From the NCBI RefSeq assembly GCF_001642835.1, contig NZ_LXEI01000004.1, forward strand, positions 144,659 to 208,658: 64,000 nucleotides of DNA, read 5' to 3'. Shown piece after piece: positions 9,070-18,900 of the stretch; the stretch's first letter is position 1; each line of letters opens with the position of its first letter. The notes below the pieces were generated by a model. That model was not told the DNA's origin. It worked only from the letters and a program-made list of their open reading frames with translations, and ran no database searches. The DNA comes from Pseudotamlana agarivorans (lineage in GTDB: Bacteria; Bacteroidota; Bacteroidia; Flavobacteriales; Flavobacteriaceae). The translations under genes and the position numbers were made by a program.

Positions 9070-10370
9070 TGCTACTCGTATATACCCATCACATATCGCC
9101 CCGTTTAAACTATATCTTCAAGCATATATGCACAAGAATATTAGGTTTTGAAGTTAAGTTTACAACTAAGATTGAAGAATTTATTGCGCACGATAGTTTG
9201 AAAATGTCCTATACAAAACAGGCTCTGGGGAATGAATTCTTTGTTAAAAGTCATGATATTTTATTTGAGCAAGGCTTGAGTGATGTCGATATCAATATTC
9301 AAAAATGGGATAATACCAAATGTTTTTTTTCCAATGGTGATAGGAGTGCCATTCCTTTCGATATATTCTCAGCTTCATTTTATATGTTATCGCGTTATGA
9401 AGAATATTTACCCCATGTGAAGGATGAATTCGGACGCTTTACTGCCGAAGAGAGTTTAGCTTACAACTCCGGTTTTTTGCATCAACCTGTGGTCGATATT
9501 TGGGCCTATAAATTTAAAGCAGCGCTGCAAGCGCAGTTTCCAAATTTTAAATTTCCTAATAAAAATTATTCTGTAAAGCCAATCATTGATGTGCCTAGTC
9601 CCTATAAGTATAAACTTAAAGGGTTTTTACGAACTGTAGTTGGGGTATTGTCCGATTTTTCAAAGTTTAGAATAGTAAGCCTCTATGATAGGTTTGGGGT
9701 TTTACTTCGATTTAAAAACGATCCTCATGATACGTTTAAGTATTTGTTAAATAGGCAAAAAAATACGCGATTTAAATTCCTGTTCTTTTTTTTAATTGGA
9801 GAGTTAACTACTTACGATAAAGGGGTAAGTCCAAATAAAAGAGATTTTGTTTCTCTTATCAAACACGTGGCAGATTATTGTCGAGTGGGTTTAAAAATAT
9901 CATTTTTTGCCTTAGAAGATGAAAAACGCTTGAAACGAGAGAAGGCGAAAATGGAAGATATTTTAAACACGAATTTAATTGATTCCAGGCAATCCCATTC
10001 AAAATTGAACTTACCCGAAACCTATAGGTACTTAATTTCTTTAGAAATTAAAGAAGATTATACCATGGGTTATCCAAATCATATTGGATTTCGTGCGGGC
10101 TCATGCACACCTTTTTTATTTTATGATTTAGACTATGAAGTGCAAACACCATTAAAAATTACGCCCTATCAACTCATGGATGTAGCGCTTTTAAAACAGT
10201 GGTCCTTATTAGACAAAAAAAAGGTGCTAAATGAACTGATAAGCAGTATTAAAGCAGTCAATGGCGAGTTTGTTCCTGTGTTTCATAATTATACCTTTTC
10301 GGAAGATAAAGAATGGGAGGGTTTTAAGGAGTTATTTAATCTCATTTTAGACTCGGTCGATGAAGGTTAA
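9069..10370 (+). CDS. Polysaccharide-deacetylase-like protein (DUF7033-type), probably metal-site deficient
   Basis: 433 residues, overlapping radC by one base (TAATG). The N-terminal half has the DUF7033 signature (FSASFYMLSRYEEYLP at 101-116, then GFLHQPVVDIWA). The C-terminal half matches the associated deacetylase-like fold (EDYTMGYPNHIGFRAGS, then FYDLDYE). In family members I recall, the metal site uses Asp-Ile-Asp, His-Pro-Ser and Arg-Gln-His. Here these positions read IDVPSPY, LKISFF and SRQSHSK, so the usual ligands look lost. It may therefore be a non-catalytic sugar-binding homologue. Linkage with radC suggests nothing more than co-expression. Family call fairly firm; loss of activity is inference from memory of the motifs. 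Confidence 0.7.
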   Translation: MLLVYTHHISPRLNYIFKHICTRILGFEVKFTTKIEEFIAHDSLKMSYTKQALGNEFFVKSHDILFEQGLSDVDINIQKWDNTKCFFSNGDRSAIPFDIFSASFYMLSRYEEYLPHVKDEFGRFTAEESLAYNSGFLHQPVVDIWAYKFKAALQAQFPNFKFPNKNYSVKPIIDVPSPYKYKLKGFLRTVVGVLSDFSKFRIVSLYDRFGVLLRFKNDPHDTFKYLLNRQKNTRFKFLFFFLIGELTTYDKGVSPNKRDFVSLIKHVADYCRVGLKISFFALEDEKRLKREKAKMEDILNTNLIDSRQSHSKLNLPETYRYLISLEIKEDYTMGYPNHIGFRAGSCTPFLFYDLDYEVQTPLKITPYQLMDVALLKQWSLLDKKKVLNELISSIKAVNGEFVPVFHNYTFSEDKEWEGFKELFNLILDSVDEG

Positions 10371-10500
10371 TACAAGGGATTAAACATTTTTCATTCCTAT
10401 AAGCCATAGATTTTATGAGTTTTGTAACATTTACGATGGAATTGAACCTTTTGAAAAATTGTATCTTTACAACTGTGTTTAAATTAATAACTAGAATAAA

Positions 10501-11250
10501 ATGAAGTTGAAATTATTATCATTCTGCTTAGCATTGTTTTCGATATCGATGGCTTTCGCACAGAAAAACCTAAATGCTTATAAATATGTTATTGTACCTA
10601 GTAAATATGAGTTTTTAAGTGAACCCGATTTATATCAACTCAATTCTTTAACCGCCTTTTTATTTGAAAAATATGGTTTTACCGCGGTGATGGATAATGG
10701 CGAGTATCCAGAAGATTTATTAAATAATGGTTGTATCGCTTTAAAATCTAATGTATTAAAAAGCTCGGGGTTGTTTAAGACGAAATTAACGGTAGTTCTT
10801 CAAAATTGTTCCGGTCAAACTGTATATAGTTCTAAAGAAGGAGAAAGTCGTGAAAAAGAGTTTAAAGCGGCTTATAATTTAGCCTTAAGAGATGCTTTTA
10901 AGTCATTTGAGACTGTTAACTATAAATATGATGGTACAGTAGCTACATCACCGGTTCCTCCAGTTGCGAGCAATAATGTGCCTGCGCCTCCTGCTACGGC
11001 ATTAGTGTCGGCAGCACCCGTAAAAACTTCAGCACCAAACGGTACATTATACGCTCAAGAAACAGCTAATGGTTATCAGCTAGTTGATAATACCCCAAAA
11101 GTGGTTTATAAATTGCAAAAAACCAATGCTAAGGATGTGTTTTTGGTTCAGGGTAAAAGTGCAACCGTCTGCAAAAAAGATAATCAATGGGTTTTAGAAT
11201 ATTATGAGGGGGATGTGCTAAAACAACAAGTACTTAACATTAAGTTTTAG
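10501..11250 (+). CDS. Secreted protein of unknown function
   Basis: 249 residues with a signal peptide (MKLKLLSFCLALFSISMAFAQ). The region after it (about 24-140) reads as a compact alpha/beta domain containing YKYVIVPSKYEFL and FLFEKYGFTAVMD. A low-complexity Pro/Ala/Val linker follows (about 148-178, with PVPPVASNNVPAPPATA), then a small C-terminal beta-rich domain from about 184. The two-domain, linker-separated layout fits a periplasmic or outer-membrane-associated protein. I do not recognise a named family and assign no function. It is convergent with rarA, with only 12 bp between the stop codons. Confidence 0.6.
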   Translation: MKLKLLSFCLALFSISMAFAQKNLNAYKYVIVPSKYEFLSEPDLYQLNSLTAFLFEKYGFTAVMDNGEYPEDLLNNGCIALKSNVLKSSGLFKTKLTVVLQNCSGQTVYSSKEGESREKEFKAAYNLALRDAFKSFETVNYKYDGTVATSPVPPVASNNVPAPPATALVSAAPVKTSAPNGTLYAQETANGYQLVDNTPKVVYKLQKTNAKDVFLVQGKSATVCKKDNQWVLEYYEGDVLKQQVLNIKF

Positions 11251-11262
11251 TTTGCTTAAAGA

Positions 11263-12546
11263 CTAGTAGTTGTACTTGTCTTTCCAGCGATTTTTTAAAA
11301 ACTCACGATGCGATTGTTCTCTGGAATTGTTTCCAGGGTCGTATAATTTTGTGTTTTTTATGGCGTCTGGTAAGAATTCTTGAGATGCAAAATTGTTTTT
11401 ATAGTTATGAGCGTATTTATAATCTTCGCCATAACCTAATTCTTTCATGAGTTTTGTGGGGGCATTTCTTAAGTCTATAGGGACACTTAAATCACCAGTC
11501 TGTTTTACTAATTGTTGCGCTTTACCTATGGCGGCATATGCAGCATTACTTTTAGGAGAGCAGGCCAAATATGTGGCACACTGACTTAAAATAATTCGAG
11601 ACTCAGGGAAACCAATAGTTGATACAGCCTGGAAGGTGTTATTCGCAATTACTAATGCCGTTGGATTAGCATTGCCTATATCCTCGCTAGCAGCAATAAG
11701 TAAACGGCGGGCTATAAATTTAACGTCCTCACCGCCTTCAATCATGCGCGCTAACCAGTAAACAGCAGCATTAGGGTCACTACCACGAATGGATTTTATA
11801 AATGCTGAAATAATATCGTAATGTTGTTCGCCTGTTTTGTCGTATCGAACTGTATTGTTTTGTATGCGTTGTAAAACGGCCTCATCGGTGATTTCAACTA
11901 CATCCGAATCATAGGAGTTTACTAACAGTTCAAAAATATTAAGTAGTTTTCTGCCGTCACCGCCAGAGAGTTTTAAAAGTGCACTAGTTTCTTTTAAAAT
12001 AATAGTTTTCTTTGAGAGGAATACATCGGTTTTAATAGCACGATTTAGTAGTGTTTCTAAATCATGTTTGTCAAAGGCATTGAGAATATAAACCTGGCAT
12101 CGGGATAGAAGGGCAGAAATAACTTCAAAGCTAGGGTTCTCTGTAGTCGCTCCTATAAGGGTAATCCATCCTTTTTCAACGGCTTGCAACAAAGAATCCT
12201 GTTGTGATTTACTGAACCTATGAATTTCATCAATAAATAAAATAGGATTTTTAACGGTAAAGAGTCCGCCGCTGTTTTTAGCTTTTTCTATAACGTCACG
12301 GATGTCTTTAACTCCAGAATTTATGGCGCTTAAGGTATAAAAAGGTCTTCCAGATTCTGTTGCAATAATATTAGCAAGGGTTGTTTTCCCAGTTCCTGGT
12401 GGTCCCCAAAAAATCATGGAAGGGATTAAACCTTGTTTGATATGCTGTGTTAATGAACCGGTTTCACCTACAAGATGGGTCTGACTTACGTAGTCATCCA
12501 GTGTTTTAGGTCGTAGGCGTTCAGCTAATGGTTCATTTGCATTCAT
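11263..12546 (-). CDS. rarA: Replication-associated recombination protein RarA (MgsA), AAA+ ATPase
   Basis: 427 residues. The N-terminal AAA+ module has Walker A GPPGTGKT (48-55), Walker [12 protein letters not shown] (102-112) and sensor 1 GATTENPSF (132-140). The C-terminal part contains the RarA-specific helical and tetramerisation region with [15 protein letters not shown], followed by ASEDIGNA and [15 protein letters not shown]. Known role: the protein acts at stalled replication forks and binds single-strand DNA ends and SSB. It resembles clamp-loader ATPases, but these C-terminal motifs separate it from DnaX. It is a single gene, transcribed divergently from the rhomboid gene. Confidence 0.93.
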   Translation of the reverse strand: MNANEPLAERLRPKTLDDYVSQTHLVGETGSLTQHIKQGLIPSMIFWGPPGTGKTTLANIIATESGRPFYTLSAINSGVKDIRDVIEKAKNSGGLFTVKNPILFIDEIHRFSKSQQDSLLQAVEKGWITLIGATTENPSFEVISALLSRCQVYILNAFDKHDLETLLNRAIKTDVFLSKKTIILKETSALLKLSGGDGRKLLNIFELLVNSYDSDVVEITDEAVLQRIQNNTVRYDKTGEQHYDIISAFIKSIRGSDPNAAVYWLARMIEGGEDVKFIARRLLIAASEDIGNANPTALVIANNTFQAVSTIGFPESRIILSQCATYLACSPKSNAAYAAIGKAQQLVKQTGDLSVPIDLRNAPTKLMKELGYGEDYKYAHNYKNNFASQEFLPDAIKNTKLYDPGNNSREQSHREFLKNRWKDKYNY

Positions 12547-12669
12547 ATTGTAAAATTAAAACATTTATCATGCAATGCTTAGAAATCAGGTAAACATTTT
12601 TTAAAGGCTGAAAACATGCCAATTTAACATACAATCGAATTTGGATAACATTTTGCTATATTTATTTCA

Positions 12670-13419
12670 ATGAAGAAAAAGGAGTCTTTTCAATTTAGCA
12701 CAGGGGTTATCGCATATCCCTTGTTTTTTATTCTAACCATTTGGTTCGTATTTTGGTTTGAAGTTCGATTTGGGCAGCATTTCAATACCTATGGTATTTA
12801 CCCACAAACATTAAAAGGTTTAAGGGGTATCGTATTTAGCCCTTTTATTCATGGCGATATCGAGCATCTATATCATAACACCATACCCTTGTTTGTGCTT
12901 TCTGCGGCCTTATTTTATTTCTACCGCCCCATTGCTTGGAAAATTTTGGCTTATGGAATTTTATTATCCGGTTTGCTAACTTGGTGTATTGGTCGTCCTT
13001 CTTATCATATTGGGGCAAGCGGACTCATTTATGTTTTGGTGAGTTTTCTTTTTTTCAAAGGCATAATTGCTAAATACTATAGGTTAGTAGCCTTGTCTTT
13101 AGCTGTGGTTTTTCTTTACGGAAGTATGATTTGGTATACCTTTCCGATTAAAGAGGGGATATCCTGGGAAGGTCACCTGTCGGGTTTAATATGTGGATTG
13201 TTTTTCGCTATTATTTTTAAAAAGCAGATCAAAAAACCTATTAAGTATGTTTGGGAGGCACCAGATTACAATGAAGCTGATGATCCCTTCCTAAAACATT
13301 TTGATGAAAATGGAAATTTTATCGAAAGTATTGAGGTCGATGATGTTGAAGATACAGAAACCGAAAATCCTGTGACTTATAATTATATTTATAAAAGAGA
13401 TAGCGAAAGTGAAAAGTGA
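12670..13419 (+). CDS. Rhomboid family intramembrane serine protease
   Basis: 249 residues with about six membrane segments between residues 15 and 182. The catalytic serine is Ser117 in GASGLIY and the catalytic histidine is His169 in EGHLSGLICG. HLYHN (67-70) supplies the oxyanion-side residues. A soluble acidic tail of about 60 residues follows (QIKKPIKYVWEAPDYNEADD and onward). Rhomboids cleave membrane proteins within or beside the bilayer; the substrate here is unknown. The stop codon (TGA at 13417-13419) lies within a (GTGAAAA)3 heptad array, so the last codons are made of repeat sequence. Confidence 0.9.
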   Translation: MKKKESFQFSTGVIAYPLFFILTIWFVFWFEVRFGQHFNTYGIYPQTLKGLRGIVFSPFIHGDIEHLYHNTIPLFVLSAALFYFYRPIAWKILAYGILLSGLLTWCIGRPSYHIGASGLIYVLVSFLFFKGIIAKYYRLVALSLAVVFLYGSMIWYTFPIKEGISWEGHLSGLICGLFFAIIFKKQIKKPIKYVWEAPDYNEADDPFLKHFDENGNFIESIEVDDVEDTETENPVTYNYIYKRDSESEK

Positions 13420-13429
13420 AAAGTGAAAA
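13409..13429. repeat. Tandem 7-bp repeat (GTGAAAA) x3 containing the rhomboid stop codon
   Basis: Three exact heptads start in the last codons of the rhomboid gene, and the TGA stop lies inside the second unit. Because 7 is not a multiple of 3, each further unit would bring TGA into a different frame. Confidence 0.85.
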
Positions 13430-13535
13430 GACTCTTTTAAACTCTTAGATTTAAATTAGAATTTTATACTTTTTAAGAGTTAAGATCCAATATCTCAGAA
13501 AAATTAACTAAAATCTAAAATTGAATTTTTATTTT

Positions 13536-13598
13536 CCAATAACCAATAACCAATAACCAATAACCAATAACCAATAACCAATAACCAATAACCAATAA
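13536..13598. repeat. Tandem 7-bp repeat (CCAATAA) x9 next to the rlmB stop codon
   Basis: Nine exact copies fill 63 bp and run right up to the stop codon of rlmB (13599-13601, minus strand). It is the longest heptad array in the window and lies in the spacer between two convergent genes. There are no spacers between units, so it is not a CRISPR. Confidence 0.95.
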
Positions 13599-14336
13599 CT
13601 AATCACGTCTCTGTCTAAGTACTTCATATAAAAAAGCACCACAAGCTACCGAAACATTTAAAGACTCAATCTCACCTAGTAAAGGTAGTTTGGCCTTTGC
13701 ATCCGATACCTTTATTATCGAAGGGTTGATACCGCGGCCTTCCGATCCCATGACAATAGCGCAGGGTTCATTAAAGGATACATCGTATAGCGTATCATTA
13801 GTTTTTTCGGTAGCAGAAATGACTTTTATTCCAGATGCTTGCATAAAAAATACGGCATCTTTAATATGATCTACTTTACAAATAGGGACTTTAAAAACCG
13901 CTCCGGCACTAGTTTTTATGGTATCTCCGTTTACAGGAGCACCTCCTTTTTTCTGAATAATAATGCCATCAACTCCGGTACATTCGGCAGTTCTAATAAT
14001 GGCACCAAAATTTCTAACATCACTAAGTTGATCTAATAGTAGAAATAATGGGGTTTTACCAGATTCAATCACATTAGAAACTAAAGTTTCCATATCATGA
14101 AAGGCAATTGGCGAAATCTGTGCCACAGCCCCTTGATGGTTTCCTTTTGATAGCTTATTTAGTTTTTCAACTGGAACATAAGACTTGTTTATCGACTTTT
14201 TATTAACTAAAGTCTCTAATTCTGAAAATAAATCACCCTGTAATCCTTTTTGAAGAAAGACTTTATCTATAGTTTGATTGGCGTTAATAGCCTCAATGAT
14301 AGCGCGAATACCGAATATTTGTGTTTGATTTTCCAT
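13599..14336 (-). CDS. rlmB: 23S rRNA guanosine-2251 2'-O-methyltransferase (RlmB/TrmH family)
   Basis: 245 residues. The N-terminal substrate-binding domain (QTQIFGIRAIIEAINA) is followed by the SPOUT methyltransferase domain with its three motifs: LDQLSDVRNFGAIIRTAE, VMGSEGRGI, and LNVSVACGAFLYE. The deep-knot SAM-binding fold is therefore intact. Known role: ribose methylation of a guanosine in the peptidyl-transferase region of 23S rRNA during 50S assembly. Related TrmH-family members modify other RNA positions, so the exact base is an inference from length and domain order. The gene is downstream of susD but separated from it by a terminator. Confidence 0.88.
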   Translation of the reverse strand: MENQTQIFGIRAIIEAINANQTIDKVFLQKGLQGDLFSELETLVNKKSINKSYVPVEKLNKLSKGNHQGAVAQISPIAFHDMETLVSNVIESGKTPLFLLLDQLSDVRNFGAIIRTAECTGVDGIIIQKKGGAPVNGDTIKTSAGAVFKVPICKVDHIKDAVFFMQASGIKVISATEKTNDTLYDVSFNEPCAIVMGSEGRGINPSIIKVSDAKAKLPLLGEIESLNVSVACGAFLYEVLRQRRD

Positions 14337-14350
14337 TGGGGTAAAGGTAT

Positions 14351-14379
14351 AAAAAAAACCACCTCAAATGAGGTGGTTT
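14351..14379 (-). terminator. Rho-independent terminator after susD
   Basis: On the minus strand a stem of about 11 bp (AAACCACCTCA at 14356-14366 against TGAGGTGGTTT at 14369-14379) is followed by eight T residues. It lies 31 bp past the susD stop and ends the Omp85-SusC-SusD unit before rlmB. Confidence 0.85.
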
Positions 14380-14409
14380 AGAATCATAATTCAATTAATA
14401 ATTCAAATA

Positions 14410-15927
14410 TTAATTAATATGAGGATTGTTTTGAACTTCACTTTGTGGAACTTCAAAAGTTAAAATATCATCATTATAAAGCCAAGAGTCACCAGCGAAG
14501 TACACGTGGTTAGCTCCTCTAGTTACAGTGCCTTTATTTCTTTTAAGTGCAAGGAAACTTTTACCTTCACCAAAGAATTCAATTCTTGTTTGTAAGTATA
14601 TTTCATCTTGTAAAGCTTGACCTGAAAGTGCATCTACATAAGCGTAATCTGCAGGATCGTCAAAACGTTCAACTAAAATTTCTTTAAGCCTGTCTTTAGC
14701 TTCAGCTTCAAACCCTTCTCTTGCAGATAATTCAGCAGATAAAAGATATAATTCATCTATTCTCATAAAAACGTAATCATCTTCGATAACTCTTTGTCCT
14801 CCTCTTACACGGTTTCCGTTGTAGAACTTTTTGAAAGGAATTAACAAATCAGTATCACCTAATTGATTTGCCGGGTCAGCTATATCTGTAGCCGTTGCAA
14901 ATTGCGTTTTTCTGATGTCATTATCGTCGATTTCATTGTATAGGTTTTCATCAATGGCTTTTTTATCTCCAGCCCATTGGTAGCTATAGGTGTAAATATC
15001 CATTTGTCCCCACCATGAGATTAAGTCTAAACCAGCATCTGTTGTAATATCAATACCCCATAACCAACTTGGGTTGTTTTCAATGCGATTAAATCCACCA
15101 ACAGTTTGAGTTTTATTAGTTATAGGTAAACCAGCTTCTGCAATCACTTCATTAGCTAAATCTCTAGCCATTAAGTTATTTGTACTTCCTCCAATTGCAG
15201 AGTAAACATAGGCTAATAACGTCTTAGCTACAGCTTGATTTACTTGGTATAGTTCACTTCTTGAGTAACCGTCTAATAAAGTAACCGCTTGAGTAAGATC
15301 GTCAACCATTTGTGCGTAAACTTCTTGAGTTTCACTTTGTGGTAAGGATACACCGCTTGAATCTATGTATAATGGTAGGATTTTAGACGATGGTGTGTAC
15401 TCAGGAATATATAACTGAGTTAAGTAGAAATAAGCATATGCACGCATGGCCTTTGCTTGTCCCATAGTTACGCGATTCGCATCTGTAATAGTAGCATTGT
15501 TACCGCCTACAGCATCTATAATGCCGTTAGCATAGGATATCAATCTATAGTAATATCTCCAAGCCGTGTAGTTACCAATTGTTTGTGTGAAATCATTGGT
15601 TGTTTGGAATTGTACAAATCGACCATATCTGTTATAATTATTAGCCGTTAAAGCTAAGTCACCAGATAGGAAATCTAAATAGATATCGTATCCTTTTTGA
15701 CCGAAATCTTCATGGTCCGTAGTGCCACCGGTTCCGGTTGTAAATGTGGCATTAGAAATACCAGTAAGAGTACCAGCTAATACGCCAGCATAAATCTCTC
15801 CCGTTTTAGCGACATCGTCTACAGATATATCTTCTGTTGGAGTTTCTACTAAGAAATCAGAACTACAACCTACAGCAAAAACTGAAATAGCTGAAATTAA
15901 TAGTGTTTTTAAATATGTTTTTTTCAT
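14410..15927 (-). CDS. SusD/RagB family outer-membrane lipoprotein
   Basis: 505 residues. It has a lipoprotein signal with the lipid-modified Cys21 (ISVFAVGC), then the SusD opening (SSDFLVETPTEDIS). TPR-like helices follow (MGQAKAMRAYAYFYLTQLY at about 153-171). The C-terminal region is typical (RIDELYLLSAELSAREG, and RIEFFGEGKSFLALKR). SusD proteins form the lid over a SusC transporter on the cell surface and bind the substrate. The gene follows susC after 12 bp and shares its transcript. No glycoside hydrolase, sulfatase or sigma/anti-sigma gene is near, so the cargo is unlikely to be a dedicated polysaccharide. Confidence 0.95.
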   Translation of the reverse strand: MKKTYLKTLLISAISVFAVGCSSDFLVETPTEDISVDDVAKTGEIYAGVLAGTLTGISNATFTTGTGGTTDHEDFGQKGYDIYLDFLSGDLALTANNYNRYGRFVQFQTTNDFTQTIGNYTAWRYYYRLISYANGIIDAVGGNNATITDANRVTMGQAKAMRAYAYFYLTQLYIPEYTPSSKILPLYIDSSGVSLPQSETQEVYAQMVDDLTQAVTLLDGYSRSELYQVNQAVAKTLLAYVYSAIGGSTNNLMARDLANEVIAEAGLPITNKTQTVGGFNRIENNPSWLWGIDITTDAGLDLISWWGQMDIYTYSYQWAGDKKAIDENLYNEIDDNDIRKTQFATATDIADPANQLGDTDLLIPFKKFYNGNRVRGGQRVIEDDYVFMRIDELYLLSAELSAREGFEAEAKDRLKEILVERFDDPADYAYVDALSGQALQDEIYLQTRIEFFGEGKSFLALKRNKGTVTRGANHVYFAGDSWLYNDDILTFEVPQSEVQNNPHIN

Positions 15928-15939
15928 TTTCTTTTTTTT

Positions 15940-18900
15940 TTAAAATTTAACTCTTACACCTAATGTCACAGTAGTAAGTGGTGCATAATTGTAAGTGCTT
16001 GACGCAGCTGTTTCTGCTGTATTTGGGTTAAATCCTGGTCTTTTGCTGCTTACAAATAAATTGTCGGCAGTTAAAGAAAAGTTCACACCAGTAAGACCAG
16101 TATTATTAAGGAAAATACTTGGTAATGAGTAAGCAAGACTTGCATTGTTTAGAGCTATATAATCAGTAGATGTAAGGAATCTTGTAGATGTAGAATTAAC
16201 AGTTGTGTTTAATCCGCTAATTAATCTAGGAACGTTTGTTACATCTCCTGGTTCTTTCCAGCTGTCTCTAACATCTGTATGCCAATTGTTTCCTCCAATA
16301 TTGTCGTTGCTCATTAAACGAGCATAAGCAGAATCGTATCCGTATCCACCTAAACTATATGTGAACTGCGTGCTAAGGGTAAAGTTTTTAACTTTTGCGT
16401 TTATTCTAAAAGCTCCACTAACATCTGGTATAACAGAATGTCCTGTATATTTTTCAGTGGCATCCGCATAAACACTAGTTGTTGTTTTTTTAATGTTTGT
16501 GCTGTTTGGGTTTTCGCTCTCATACTCCGTTAAACTACTAATTGCTTCACCAGTATCAACTACACCATTGTCGTTAGCATCGTTATAATATTGGTTCCAA
16601 AGTGGATTACCATTATCACTATCTACTCCTGCCCATTCTCTCATATAAAAATCATAAATACTGTGTCCTTCTGATCGGCCATAAATAGTATTTTGATCTA
16701 AAACTTTTGGTAAGCCAGTTGATTCTTCAATTGGCATTCTTGTTAACTCATTGTTTATAAAAGCACCGTTTACAGAAACACTTAAACCATAGTCTTTAGT
16801 TTTAATAATGTTTGCTGATAAATCAAACTCTAAACCTCTATTCGCTAACTCACCGTCATTTACAGTAATTAAGGCTTCACCTGTAGAAGGTGCTAATCTT
16901 TTATCGAAGATTAAAGCATCTGTATTTTTAATGTAATAATCTAGGTTTAAGTCGATGATGTTATTAAAAAATGTTGATTCAATACCAGTTTGAAACATTT
17001 TTGAAGTTTCCCAAGTTAGAGTTGGGTCTTGTATGGCGTTAGGGATTAATGAAATTTCACCGATTAAGTTGTTGATATTGTAAGAATTTTGCCCACTGTA
17101 GTAATCAACACCACCATCGTCACCAACTAATCCATAACTCGCTTTAAGTTTTAAGAAATTAACAGCTTTTGAAGAAGATAAGAAATCTTCACCGCTAATT
17201 ACCCATGCAGCACCCACAGAACCAAAAGTACCCCATTTGTTCTCATAGAATCTAGAAGAACCATCACGTCTTATCGATCCTGTTAAATAGTATTTTTGGT
17301 TGTAGTTGTAATTAAGTTGTCCAAAATAACTTTCCATGGCTCTTGCTCTGCTGTATCCTGTTGGAGGAGAGGATACTACGACATAGTTGTTAGCTTGGTC
17401 TAAACCGTTTTCTAAGTTTACAACTTTATTTTTACTTATAGTTGCATACTCGTAATCATTCTGGTTTGTTTCAAATGCAGCAAGAACTTCTAAACCGTGA
17501 TCTCCAAAAGTTTTGCTATACCTAAGCATGTTTAATAAGTTTTGTGTGATTTCTAAGGTATTAACTTTAAATAAGCTACCACTTTGTCCAACCGCCGAGC
17601 CGTAAAAAGGGTTGTTTATAACGTTACGGATACGGTTATAGTATTGTACACCATAACGTGTTTCGAAACTTAGATCTTTAGTAATATCAAATTTTAAAGA
17701 GAAAGATCCATTAACGTAGTGGCTACTGTTTCCATCAAAATCATATTGAGAATCTGCTATAGCATTTGTTAACCCACCAAAGCCTCTTGTGTTTCCGTAA
17801 TCATATTGATAACCTCCATAGTAAGGATCTTCAACTTTGTCTCCATTAGCATCTCTTAAAAATAATGGGTAAATTGAAGGAATGTTGTCAACAAACCAAA
17901 ATACACTACCTGAGTCTTCAGATTGTCCATTGGCTACTGTTTCGTCATAACTATAACTTAAATTAGCAGTAGCGGTTAGCCAATCTTTAGGTTTATGATT
18001 TACGTTTAAACGTGTTGAGTAACGCTTGTAATTAGAGTTATTCATATAACCTTCTTGGTCTAAATAACCAAAAGAAGAAAAGTATCTCGTTTTGTCGTTA
18101 CCTCCACTCATTTTTAAGTTTACTTCTTTCATGATTGAAGTTTGGAAAGCATAATCTTCCCAGTTTTCTGGGGTGTATTTTGTTGTAACACCTGGTAACA
18201 TTTTACCTGTAGTTGGGTCAATTAACTGAGATCCATCTGCAGCGTTGTAGTTGTTATACGTTGGGTGAATACCTAAGTTTGTACTATATAGGTATTGATT
18301 TGCATAATCCACAGAATTAAATGTTGGATAGTCAAGTTCGAAATAATTTTTAAGCGCTCCCCAAGATAACTCAACGTATTCATTCGGGTCTTTAATAACA
18401 TCGTATCTAGGAATAGCTTGGAAATTCACACCAGTTCTAACATCCACATCAATAACACTTGTGCCTTTTTTACCAGCTTTTGTCGTAATTAATACAACAC
18501 CATTTGCACCACGTGCACCATATATTGCGGTTGCAGTCGCATCCTTTAATATAGTAGTTGACTCGATATCTGCAGGATTGATAGCGTTTAATGCGTCGTT
18601 GTTAACAGCAGCACCATTTTCATCAAATGTTGAAGAAGTTGTTAATGGCACCCCGTCAACCACGTAAAGTGGATCTCTGTTTCCATTAACCGATCCAAAA
18701 CCACGAATACGAACTGTAGCAACAGTTCCTGGCTGTCCAGAAGTGTTAATTACATTTACACCGGCAGCCTCACCAGCTAAAGCTTGAGAAACGTTAGCGT
18801 AGTTTTTAGTTTCTAAAACCTCTGATTTAATTTCATTAACTGTACCTGCAAAGGCTTGTTTTGTTGATGTACTATAACCAACAATAATTACTTCATCTAA

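Noticed and set aside
13536..13598. Possible CRISPR array
   Set aside because: The unit is 7 bp with no spacers and no cas genes nearby; it is a simple tandem repeat.
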